64,000 bases of DNA from NCBI RefSeq assembly GCF_001039355.2, contig NW_019775036.1, forward strand, positions 48,986-112,985, given 5' to 3'. The notes under the pieces were generated by a model, which saw only the letters and a program-made list of their open reading frames with translations, did not search any database and was not told the DNA's origin. The stretch is from Lingula anatina. Its lineage: Eukaryota; Brachiopoda; Lingulata; Lingulida; Lingulidae. A program made the position numbers and the translations under genes. The number at the start of each line of letters is the position of its first letter. The stretch's first letter is position 1. This document shows positions 50,500-60,592 of this stretch, one piece after another.

Positions 50500-51569
50500 A
50501 GTGTTAATAGTCAAAAAGGTTTCATTTATAATGATAGATCCTGATCTATCATAAGGCCACACTTTTTTATTTTTATGGATGACATCCTCTGGGGACCCCA
50601 AAATCGGTGCGAGCGGGAGAAAAAAAGAAAAAAAAAACGGTCCAAAAAAAAAAAAACTGCTTAAGAAAAGTTATGTTTTCAGTACACAGCTGGAAACACT
50701 AATTTACCACAGAAACACATATCAAACTAACAACATGTCTTTATCCATGCTCTCAAAATATTAAAGCATTGTGAATAGGGCCTTCTTCGTAGAAAGGTAA
50801 AAAGTCATGAATATATATGCTGCATATTACCAAATCTATTTAAGGTTATTTCATGCATTCTGTTGGTATAGCAATCAATAAAACAAATATCAAATAAACA
50901 ACGTGTCTTTATTTGTACTCTCAGAAAATTAAAGCATTGTGAACACTTCACAGAATTGTTTAAAAAATGAAGCAAAGATAGGCCTATGCTTCCTACTACC
51001 AAATCTAAAAAAGGTAATTTCGCACGATGCCATTGTCTACTTCGACTCACACATAGCAGCCAACTATCGGGTGGCCTGTCCAACCTTCAATCCACCAAAT
51101 ACCACGACGCTCTTGTCGACCCTTTTTTCGCTACAAAAAAACCTGGTATGTGCTGCTTTGGACAGAATGTCACTGAAATTTTCCGAGCGATGATCGCTGG
51201 CCGCGGCCAGCCTTTCGTATAATTGTAAAAAGGTGATATCTCCATGTCCAATATCAATTAATGCTAGAGATGAATTTGACGGCAAAGTGGCCATATTTCC
51301 ACGTGGTGATAATACGCATGCGCAGAAAGCTCATTTTCCACATTCGGAACTACTCGTATGTCTCCGCAGTCTACAATGACAGTATGGAGCTTGCGGAATT
51401 AGCCGAGGATTGCCGATTGCATTTTCCGACTTCCTTGGGGGGGGGGGGGGGGCAGGATTTTTTTTTTTTTTTGGAGAACGGATGAAAATCAGTGCGCGCG
51501 CAGCGCAGGATGTCATCCATAAAAATAAAAAAGTGTGGCCTAAATGAAACCTTTTTGACTATCAAAACT
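50500..51569. mobile_element. 1.07 kb element with long terminal inverted repeats
   Basis: A perfect 34-bp inverted repeat (GGCCACACTTTTTTATTTTT.. at 50555-50588 and its complement at 51507-51540) is flanked by an outer inverted pair (50500-50528 and 51541-51569, sharing AGTCAAAAAGGTTTCATTTA). On the left the two blocks are separated by 26 extra bases (50529-50554) containing the palindrome TGATAGATC/GATCTATCA. Inside: A- and G/T-homopolymer tracts next to each arm, a 168-bp tandem duplication (50719-50886 and 50887-51055) and a GC-richer segment at 51040-51340. No transposase frame. Likely a foldback-type or cut-and-paste non-autonomous DNA element. Confidence 0.85.
51064..51294 (-). other. 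Gene-fragment-like open frame inside the inverted-repeat element
   Basis: A 76-codon minus-strand frame starting MATLPSNSSLALIDIGHG and containing ITFLQLYERLAAASDHRSEN. Its base composition is richer in GC and CpG than the surroundings. Directly upstream (51314-51325) is ACGCATGCGCAG, close to an NRF1 site. I do not recognise the protein. It looks like a captured host promoter plus first exon rather than transposase, but could be chance. Confidence 0.35.
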
Positions 51570-52037
51570 AAGATCCAATGAAACTATTTTCACATTTTAG
51601 TGTTGTCTGTTCAAGGTACCCTCCCATTTTTTATTATCTGCCCTGTCAGTTTTGATATTTTATTATTCTATAATTTCACTGTGAAGTTAATTCAGTTTAG
51701 GCTGAAGCATGCGGTATTTGCCCCAGACCGTGGCTCATATAATTGAGGAATTCCCAGACCCCATATGGAGCCGCTAGTTCCAAGTGTTTAACTCTTCTGT
51801 CTTAACTGTCAAAAGTATATTACCACAAACTGATAGGCCCACATTCTAATACTCCTCACAGGAAAATGCTTGCATTTGAGGAAATTCATAGATAGAGAGA
51901 TGCACCTGGGATTCTGTTTTATAATATGAGTCTATATTAAGAGAGACAATAATTTTCCCAGTAAGCTCAGTTATCAAGAACACTTAGCAAATGTATTCCA
52001 CAGGTATTTCACCCTGTTATTACACAGATTTGAGACA

Positions 52038-52085
<48 letters not shown>

Positions 52086-52092
52086 TGCAAGT

Positions 52093-52135
<43 letters not shown>

Positions 52136-52359
52136 CATTATTATTATTGCCCACTTACAGAGACAATTCAGAGATTTAATGTGAGGAAGAATTATTGTCA
52201 GAATTTATTTCATGGGGTCTTTGACTATTTTATTTACAGATGCTGTAGTGTAATATGTACACATTGTCATTGCCTGTGTCTATCTGCATTGCCTAAGTGA
52301 AGACCCGAGTGGTGAGGGGCACAGTCTATTTATGCCATTGCATGTCTCCCTCATTTTAG

Positions 52360-52669
52360 GGACCATTCAGATTGAGAAGAGCTGAGTGCTAGCTAGGCCA
52401 CGACCTAAATATGGCGGACATACATGAAAGGAAGACCGCTTAATCCTGTAATGGTCTCCCTGCCTCTTAAATGCCTCTCCACGCATCGTCCCTGCAGGGA
52501 CACAGTAATTGAATCTTGGCTCAATTCAACCGGTCGAGGGATGACATGTGGGGAGCCGTGTGAGAGGCGGAGAAACCTTTACAGGTTTAAGCAGTATACC
52601 TTTCATGTAGGTCCGCCATATTTAGGTCGTGACCTGGTTAGCACTCAGCTCTTCTCATTCTGAATGGCC
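52360..52669. mobile_element. MITE, 310 bp, with 6-bp target duplication
   Basis: Ends GGACCATTCAGA and TCTGAATGGCC. The inverted repeat is strong over about 70 bases (GAGAAGAGCTGAGTGCTAGC.., GACCTAAATATGGCGGAC). It is flanked by TTTTAG on both sides (354-359 and 670-675). A palindrome GTCCCTGCAGGGAC sits near the centre. Confidence 0.88.
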
Positions 52670-52681
52670 TTTTAGAGATCA

Positions 52682-52929
52682 GGGCCCAGTTTCATCAACA
52701 CTGGAAAGCGCTATCCTATGGATTACACTCACCTTTCGATAAAATTGTTATCCTGAGGATAGCAGCCTTCTTTAACCAACGGAAAGCAATATCAGAGACA
52801 AAAATAAGTATCTAGTATTTAGTAAACATTTCTTTACCTACAGGATAACTGTCCAGAGGATAACAATGTTATCCAAAGGATAGTGTTATCCAGAGGATAG
52901 CGCTATCTAGCCATAATGAAACTGGGCCC
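52682..52929. mobile_element. MITE, 248 bp, GGGCCC-ended family
   Basis: Ends GGGCCCAGTTTCATCA and its near complement ATGAAACTGGGCCC. The inverted repeat continues through GCGCTATCC and carries repeated TTATCC/GGATAAC motifs. Elements with this kind of terminus are common in marine invertebrate genomes as I know them. Confidence 0.85.
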
Positions 52930-52940
52930 AGCAGTTTAAG

Positions 52941-53229
52941 AGCGCATTCAGAACAGATGATCAGCCAATTACCAATCCGGGAACTAAGTATGGCTGGCTC
53001 CACATCAAAGGAAGCTGCTTTATCCTCTGATGGTCTCACCTCCTCTACATGTGCCATTAAATGGATTATATCTCGGCTGCGAGGTTTAATTGCTAGGCCC
53101 CTGCAGGGACGGCGTGTGTGGAGGTGGAGAGACCATCAGGGGATTATAAGCGGTTATCCTTTTAATTGGGTCAGTCATATTTGATCCGCGGATCTGTAAG
53201 TTCGAGGATGAACTTGTTCCGGATGCACT
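52941..53229. mobile_element. MITE, about 289 bp, related to the element at 52360
   Basis: Ends AGCGCATTCAGAAC and GTTCCGGATGCACT (inverted), then GGAACTAAGTATGGCTGG against the complement of GGGTCAGTCATATTTGATCC. The interior shares CTTTATCCTCTGATGGTCTC and CCCTGCAGGGAC blocks with 52360-52669, so they are diverged members of one family. Confidence 0.78.
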
Positions 53230-55985
53230 CTAATTCATCTCAATATATTTTACTTGGAATGCATGATACAGATAAATATATCATGAAAAAATGTACTGTA
53301 TGAAACATAGTACCACCATGTACTGTTTTATGCAATACTTACGGGATTTATTAATTTTAGCCGTGCCTATAGATTCCCAAGTCCTACTTAATCAGATGTA
53401 ATAACTATAAAAAATAATTACTATGTAGGATAAAGCTATTTGCAAATGAGAAATGAAGGAAGAAATTTTGTCTTACTGAGAATTTGAAAGGCCTCAGTTC
53501 CTAAAACTGCCCTATGAATATCAAAGTGACGAAGATCAGTGGAATATATTGGCTCAAAGACTTGAAATAATTGCCAAAGCTTTGAGTTGATGTTGTTATT
53601 AATGATTAACACTGATAGCTCTATTCGCTTATCTTTTTTATTCAACATCTCTAAAAGCTGAAAATTGGAGATGACAGTATTGGGAATCTTTTTCTTTTAT
53701 CTTTGGGACAATTGCTCAGTAATCTAAGAATGATTCATGAAGTTTTGGGAATTTAAGCAGTAAGATTTTTTTTCAATGCCCATTACTGAGATGATGCCAA
53801 TTGGTTCAGTTCAGCATGCCTAAAACTTTTAACATTTCTGAAGGCCTGGACATTATATGGCAATGGAAAGTCAGCAAATTAGGACCTGACATATGTTTAA
53901 TAGAGTTGAAATTCAATATTTTGTTGTATATATTTTTGTATGAGGAAAGTGTTAATCCTTTGATTTTTTTAAATGTCTATTTTTTCTCAGCATTTTCTTT
54001 GCTTTCAGGTTAAAAGTAATAGTTGATGATATGAAAAGCTTAACTATGGTATCTACTTAAAAGATAAATGCCAACTGTCTGATTTACCATTAAATAATTG
54101 TATTTTTTTTTGTTTTGTGTCTGATGCTTGAGTTTTTTTAAATTGATCCCTACCCTTACAGTTACATGCCTTGGGACACCTCATTTATACAAGGCAAAGT
54201 GGAAATAGATTAGTTATTGATGTTTTAACATCTTAAACAGACTTATTGATTATTCAGATGTTATAATTTTAAAGCATATTGTAAGTTATTGAAATGCTTG
54301 ATATTAAGCCCAAGTGCAGTAGATGAATATTCAAATCACCTATGCAGATAAACATTAAAAATAAAATTGCTTCATTTCTTTTTCTTTCTACATTATTGGT
54401 TGAAAGCTCACATGGACTTTCAGTGATGTAATCCAGAGAAGAAAAAGATATAAACCAGTTTTAATTCTAAGCTCAATTATTTTTTTAAAAGAATCCCTCT
54501 ACATGCTGGCCACCAAATCTTCATAACAGGTTGTGCATGTTTAAGTATTTCAACTGTGTCCCAGGAAGTTTTTTTTTTATCTGAACACTCCATAGTTTCA
54601 TCTTATGTCCAAAGGGAAGGATTTGAATAACACAATCTGGTCTTCTTCACACTTTTGTCTCTAGAACTATTTTAATTTTAGTTATCATCTCTGTTTTTTC
54701 AACATGAGCTAATTTCAGAATATTCTTCAAAATTTATACCAGCACCAAGAAAACATGATGACATTAGTAAGCATGCTTGAGGAGTCCAACATTTCATTTA
54801 TTTATTTAAAATTTATTTATTTATCAAACTTTATTAATTGAGGGTAGATCCATGGTAAATATAAAATTTATCTTCCCCATGGCCTTCATGAGATTAGTAA
54901 AAAAAATAATACATAAATATGAACAGAACATACAGGTTGATTAAGTTTGTCAATGTGGAATATGAAAATCTGAGTGTCATGTATACCCCTAAGAGATGAT
55001 TTCTGTAGATATATTCAATTAAACATAATTATGTTTGATGACTTGTAGTTTTTTTCATGGTTTGTGCTATACAGATTGATGAATGACCTAAGGCAGCTTG
55101 CGGCACATTTTTGACTTTACAAAATTAATGCTTCTTGCAGTGCTTGGTGGTCTGAAAATGTTTATGATGACAGTTCTTCCAAACTTTTAAAGGCTAAGAT
55201 TCTTTATGCTAGAACATATTTTAGGTTCATTAAAGTATTCATCTATACTGAGCAAAAATTATGAAAAATTATGAATTATAATGTTGTCTTCAGATATTTG
55301 CACAATGAAGTAACTTGTCATACATTTTTAATGCTTTATTTTCTACAAAATATACTTTCTTGCCACAGTGTTCATTCATCTTTTTAAATTTCTCTAGTGT
55401 CCATTTTTTTCTTTAAAAAGTGCAATTTACAGCAAAATAGCATGACTTGAGGTTTTATATGTTTGAAGCTATATGAAATCATGAATTCCTCAGTTAATTT
55501 CCCAATTTGTGCCATTTACTTGTTCCAAGTAAGTAACAGCTTCAGGTTTTATCATTCTGCTGGTTGCCATTAATTGATAGGTACATTGCCTCAAACCATC
55601 TCTTTTAAAGCTTTTCAAACTTGCTGCAGACATTATTTAATCCCCCTAGGAATTTTGCTCTTTTACCTTTACTTTACACAAGCATTCGGTATCATCAAAA
55701 AAAGAAACACAAATCAATTTTCATCCATCTTAAAAAGGGAATGCATTAGGTAATCGTTTCATGCTATGTTATCTATGCCCGTAGTACTGCATACTAAAAT
55801 ATTGTTGATGACACCAAATGGTATAACAGTACCTTCAGACACAATATTTTGTTATAATTATATCATATTTCTAAACCAAATTTCAATTTTTCAATCTTCA
55901 AGCAAGGGTCTGATCACAAGCTGAATTAAATAATACTGCAGATATAATAAACACCATCATAGGACACAGCGAGACCATCAGACTT
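53230..55985. other. Non-coding stretch before the GPCR 3' end
   Basis: AT-rich sequence with a small TTTA tract near 54800. I see no exon, RNA gene or clear element. Confidence 0.55.
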
Positions 55986-55991
55986 TTTATT
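55986..55991 (-). terminator. Poly(A) signal AATAAA of the GPCR gene
   Basis: TTTATT on plus (AATAAA on minus), about 125 bases downstream of the GPCR stop codon; the only canonical signal near by. Confidence 0.6.
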
Positions 55992-56114
55992 CCGCCATCG
56001 TTTACATCCAATGGTAATCAATTGGGATGTCTGCTGAGACAAAGTGATTCAGTACAGTTAATATCTGGTCCAGATTTTTGTCCTCTGTATGAAGAGTCCT
56101 CTTTATGATGAGAA

Positions 56115-57254
56115 TCAAACAGAGGTCCCAGAAGGCTCGACGTCTTTCAGAGATTTCAAGGCTATGGTATTTCCATTGGTTACATTTATAATAGGTGGTA
56201 AACTGGCGTTTGTTGGGGCAAAGGTACCCCAAGAATCCAACGAACTCTCCTCTCCATTGTAGCAACAGAAACAGAGAGATTTTGGACAGAGAAGTTTGGT
56301 GAAAGCACGACGGAATTTGGAGTGTGTTACTGCGTAAACGAATGGGTTTGCTGTCGAATTTAAATAGCCTAGCCATAGTGCAGTCAGGTCCAGGTTGGTA
56401 TCCATGTGAGATATAAATGGTTTGATGGCAAAGGTTACCATATACAGAATCCAACACACAAGATAAGTAGCAATCACTGCTGATAGCATGATAGTCGCTT
56501 TCAGTTCTTTGGTATTGAGGGTCGGAACCTCTCCACATATGTTGGTATAGTGAGGTTTAATGAGCTTAGCTTGGCGGCGTGCAATGACGAGAACTTGCAC
56601 GTAGGTGAACAGGAGCACAATTAGTGGAATGACAAAGTCGGTTAATAAAAGCACAATACTGTAAGAGAGATTCTCAACTGCCAAGTAACATGACTGGCTT
56701 TCATATTGGTTCATGTTTTGTATCAAGCCATCTTTGGTGTTCCATCCCAAATATATTGGGATAAAAGCTGTTACTGCTGCAAAAAACCATATTGTCACCA
56801 GACCAATTAATACTTTTCTTTTGTTGATGTGTTGGCGGTACTCCATTGGCCATGTGACTGCAATGTAGCGATCAATACTCACAGCGGTGATATTCCAAAT
56901 GGATGCTTTGCACAGCATAACATCAAAAGAAATGTAGATGTTACACCAAATGGCACCCAAAGGGAAGTTAAAAGTAGCTGTATAGATGGCACTGAAAGGC
57001 AGAACTACAGTTGCTAAGAGAAAATCTGTCAATGCCAAAGATATAATAGGATAGTTGATCAAAATCCGAAGTTTTCTCTCTGTGATAAACGAAACTAAAA
57101 CTAATGCGTTTCCCACGATGGTGATTACAATGATTACCCCTAGGAGTGTCCCGAACGCGACGGTTTCCTGTATTGACCTAAGAGTGGTAATTCCATCCAC
57201 CGTTCCTTCTTTCTGGTCAACATGTGTTAAACTGGCATTGCTGGCGTTGTTCAT
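56115..57254 (-). CDS. Rhodopsin-class (amine-receptor-like) GPCR, single coding exon
   Basis: 379 aa. N-terminus with N-x-S sites (Asn3, Asn6) and no signal peptide. TM1 about 33-58 (GNALV), TM2 with SLALTD (Asp77, 2.50), Cys104 (3.25) to Cys189 bridge, TM3 with Asp111 (3.32) and DRY at 128-130, WP in TM4 region, TM5 with Pro210, TM6 CWIL at 267-270, TM7 NPFVY at 303-307, then a Cys-rich palmitoylation stretch (323-331). Asp3.32 is the amine-binding residue of dopamine, serotonin, octopamine and histamine receptors. Oddities: TM6 has Leu where CWxP has Pro6.50, and TM5 carries Asp at 5.46 instead of the usual Ser/Thr. The third loop is short (about 25 residues). Ligand unknown; could be an orphan amine-like receptor. 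It lies opposite to TTC7, perhaps nested in an intron. Confidence 0.93.
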   Translation of the reverse strand: MNNASNASLTHVDQKEGTVDGITTLRSIQETVAFGTLLGVIIVITIVGNALVLVSFITERKLRILINYPIISLALTDFLLATVVLPFSAIYTATFNFPLGAIWCNIYISFDVMLCKASIWNITAVSIDRYIAVTWPMEYRQHINKRKVLIGLVTIWFFAAVTAFIPIYLGWNTKDGLIQNMNQYESQSCYLAVENLSYSIVLLLTDFVIPLIVLLFTYVQVLVIARRQAKLIKPHYTNICGEVPTLNTKELKATIMLSAVIATYLVCWILYMVTFAIKPFISHMDTNLDLTALWLGYLNSTANPFVYAVTHSKFRRAFTKLLCPKSLCFCCYNGEESSLDSWGTFAPTNASLPPIINVTNGNTIALKSLKDVEPSGTSV

Positions 57255-57315
57255 GATAAAGTATCGAGTCCAGCGACCAAGACGTCACCTCAGTTCTTTT
57301 GGTCCATATTTTTCT
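57255..57315 (-). promoter_or_regulatory. GPCR 5' UTR with upstream ORF and likely intron acceptor
   Basis: Minus strand: a good acceptor (TTTCTTTCTTTTCAG) followed by AAAAATATGGACCAAAAGAACTGA. The last 18 bases form a complete five-codon upstream ORF about 45 bases before the start codon. This implies at least one upstream non-coding exon to the right of 57315, which I cannot place. Confidence 0.55.
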
Positions 57316-57983
57316 GAAAAGAAAGAAAAAATGTGATACGGTTTAAAAGTACATGATGGTGATCTGTGTTGCATGCATCATACACCGAAGTCATACACCT
57401 ATCTATCTGCTGAAAACCATTGTTGTGATGTTATTGTATGTGAAATGGTGGCCATCAATTCTGCCTTTCCTGTCTCATCCTACAATAGTGCTGTCACGCT
57501 AGGTGATTTGTCTCCCAGAGTTCAGGATTTCATCTGCTACTTTCATGTTTGGATGCTTTAAGGATTTTTTTCTCTCTGGAAGCTTTTTCATTATCTGCTT
57601 TCCTTCAAGGAACACTTACCATTGATTTTCCGAAATATGTAAACAGTATTTACTGAGTGTTTTCTTGCTGTATACAGTCATTGTGGTAATGGGTGACACT
57701 TTTTAAAAGTTCAGTCAAGGAAGTGTGATTTACTCTTTAACACATTTCTCAGACAGTTGTCTCAGTTTCTTGGATCTAACAGAGGAAATTGCAGGTGCTT
57801 ACCAAGAGGCTTTCAACTCCTCCCTTGGCAGGTAAACAACTTCTCCTCAAATAATTTGATTTCTTGTTGAGAAATAAAGGAAGGAAAGAAAAGAAAAAAC
57901 CACAGACTTCTGGTTACTCTGTCACTTCCAAGAAACATACAGATGAGGTTTCACTGAAACTTTTAAGTAGCCTGCAGCTTAGA

Positions 57984-58203
57984 GGGCATTCAGATTTAAA
58001 CATCATACTAGCTGGGTCGGTCCAACTCTGGAGGAGATTCTAGCTAATAAAATGCAATCAGTTGAATCAGCTTAATTGTCTGACATGCCTCCTGAATTCA
58101 TTATCGTGTGTTGATTAACTGATTCCAATTAATGCATTTTAGTGCGAATCTCCCATAAAGTTGGACAGACCTAGCTAGTATGTTGTGTCAATCTGAATGG
58201 GCC
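57984..58203. mobile_element. MITE, 220 bp, with 6-bp target duplication
   Basis: Ends GGGCATTCAGATT and AATCTGAATGGGCC, with CATACTAGCTGGGTCGGTCCAACT paired to AGTTGGACAGACCTAGCTAGTATG. CTTAGA flanks both sides (57978-57983, 58204-58209). Shares the GTCTGACATGCCTCC block with the element at 28556-28840. Confidence 0.88.
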
Positions 58204-58617
58204 CTTAGATGTGTGTAGTTTTTAATGACTACAATCAAAGTCTTGGTACTACTTGCTGGTAAATTATTTGATATAAGTGATTGGTGATGGCCAGATTCTA
58301 GTATTTGACTAATGGTTGGTCGTAGGTTATTAGGGTGGAATGTTGTTTACCAGGAATTTGGGATAAAGAGGTCTTTGTGATATTTTTACCAGGAAACAGT
58401 TTGGAGGATGTTTGATTCTTGGTATGTGCTACATCTTTAGTACATTTTATGTTCTTTTAATACTGCTGTTTTATGTCACATATACCATTGTAAACTTTAT
58501 TATTTTATGACATTTTTATTTTTCACAAATAAAATTTTCATTGCATATGTAGGGAAAATAACTTTTAAACTTAGCTCTAGTATTACACAATATAGTAAAC
58601 CAGTTTGTTTGCTATGT

Positions 58618-58934
58618 TCATTTGCTTGATATGTTTAACAGGAATTACTGTTTTCTGAAACAGGATATATTGCATGACATTTTCTTTTTTAATGATGTTT
58701 GTATCTTGCTTGAGATACTGACTAGCAGTGAAAATAAAATTGAAATAAAACAAGGAAGAAATTTGATATATTTGTNTCATTTGCTTGATATGTTTAACAG
58801 GAATTACTGTTTTCTGAAACAGGATATATTGCATGACATTTTCTTTTTTAATGATGTTTGTATCTTGCTTGAGATACTGACTAGCAGTGAAAATAAAATT
58901 GAAATAAAACAAGGAAGAAATTTGATATATTTGT
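58618..58934. repeat. Identical 158-bp tandem copies joined by an N
   Basis: 58618-58775 repeats as 58777-58934 without visible difference; the only base between them is N (58776). A poly-T run follows. This pattern suggests an assembly join rather than biology. Confidence 0.9.
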
Positions 58935-59663
58935 TTTTTTTTTTTTTTTTTTTTTTTTTTTTGGTGTGTGTTTTGCTACCAGACCTGCTGTAAACTAACT
59001 GTGCATTAGACATCAACTGTTGTGAGAGAATGTGATATCATCTCATTAATGAGACGAGGTGCGTACCTTGATAACAAATGATACACATCTGTTCTTTCGA
59101 TGAATAAAGACTGTTTCTAGTACAGGTGCGTCAGGCTTACTATCTGAATGTAATTGATTGTAAGACAGTTTGAATTCTCAAGAGATTGCTTTACTCAGAA
59201 CAAGCGTATAATCTGCTTAACAAAATTAAAAAACGTTTCTTGAGAGAGCTTCAAGAACACCAATCAGGTCCATTACCAGGGCCATTTAGTATTTTCTACG
59301 TCTTGGATCTATTGGGGACTACTGAAAAACACTCGAACCACAATTTTCTGTGAAAATGATGTCCAATAATTGATGCAGCTACTCTGCTAATGGTTTTGTC
59401 CCCAGATGCTTCCATCCGGAATCCTTCTCCTTCCTCTGTTAACTAAATGCTTGAACTACACTTGTACATACAATGTAACGCCACACAAAGTCTCTTTTCT
59501 GCATCACGATGAGTTAATCTCCATCCTAACAGGCTTATCGGCTATTTGAACCCATAGTGAGCATTCATGTAAGGTAAAAAAGGTTATTATTAAGTCTAAA
59601 TATGGCAACTTTTGTATTTGATAATTACACATGCACACACATGAACACGTACACATGCATGCA

Positions 59664-60025
59664 CACAGACATTCTGAAATTTTTGGTCCGATCGGTCATG
59701 ACCGACAAAATTTGTCTGGACAGGTAAAAAATTGGACTTGGTCAGTCCAAAGGACCGACGAGAGTTGTAAGAGCCACCATTTTCAATTTACAGTCATCAT
59801 TCAACATACTTCACTAAAAAAAGATTATATAAAGCCCAAGGCGTTTTTTCCCTTCCATTTTAAACCGACCACATTCACAAACAAAGTAAGCTACCTAACT
59901 GTAGTATCCGTCTCAAACAAATAGGGAGATTTTCGGTCTGGCAAAAATCCATATTGTCCGGCAAATTTTTCATTACTGCTGGTCCAAATGTCCAGCCATT
60001 CTGAAAAGTTTTCAGCATGTCTGCA
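59664..60025. mobile_element. MITE-like element, about 360 bp
   Basis: CAGACATTCTGAAATTTTTGGTCC on the left pairs with the complement of the right end (GGTCCAAATGTCCAGCCATTCTGAAAAGTTTTCAGCATGTCTG) with small gaps. The interior holds several GGTC/GACC palindromes (TCGGTCATGACCGA at about 59694). Confidence 0.65.
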
Positions 60026-60439
60026 CACAGGCCCACATGTAAAATACATATTTCTAGAATGGGCCATGTTTTATTCAGTGAAAAATAATATGATAGAAAA
60101 AGGTGGTTTAAAGTAAAAATATCAAAATTATAGGGCCAATTCACGTGACATATTGTGAGGAAATGACAAATAAAAATTCAATCAGGGGGATCAGATTCAA
60201 AGAAGTTATCTCTCTTACAGCTTAATATATAAGTACTCTCGTGTACTTTAAATAAAAAAGACTTAAAATGCAGTACAGGCAAATTTTGTACAAAAGATTT
60301 TACAACAGAAATTCTTTTTACTCTGCACAGTGGAGTTTAGTTGTGGAAGGTGGCCCACAGTGGGGATAATATCTGATGAATACTAGAAAAATAGCTGGTT
60401 CTTAACTGGATAATAACTCCAGTTTAAGTCTAAACATAA

Positions 60440-60592
60440 CAGGCCCATAGCTGGGGGGAGGGGGGGTTCAAGAAACCCCCCTCCCCCAGTTTTTGTAGGG
60501 ATAAGGTCCTCTCTTGGTAAAATTTGATCTAGGAAAAGGTCCACTTTTTTAGAAAAAGAACCCCCCTTTTGAAATTGCTGCCAATGGGCCTG
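60440..60592. mobile_element. Short dispersed repeat, copy 2
   Basis: AGGCCCATAGCTGGGGGG to CCCCCCTTTTGAAATTGCTGCCAATGGGCCTG. Diverged copy of 45033-45166, here with an extra G/C hairpin near 60452-60486. Confidence 0.75.

Larger units (their letters stand above)
46414..52359. other. Non-coding stretch after the last recognised TTC7 exon
   Basis: I find no TTC7 continuation on the plus strand and no other gene. It holds CA-rich tracts (about 49197-49291, 52039-52083), a (TTA)n tract (52097-52149) and the inverted-repeat element at 50500-51569. A 63-codon open frame at 47519-47710 is not a plausible TTC7 exon: joining at the only nearby AG gives an immediate stop. Confidence 0.55.

Noticed and set aside
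53436-53648. 70-codon minus-strand frame (LNKKDKRIELSVL)
   Set aside because: No family similarity, AT-rich composition like the surrounding non-coding DNA.
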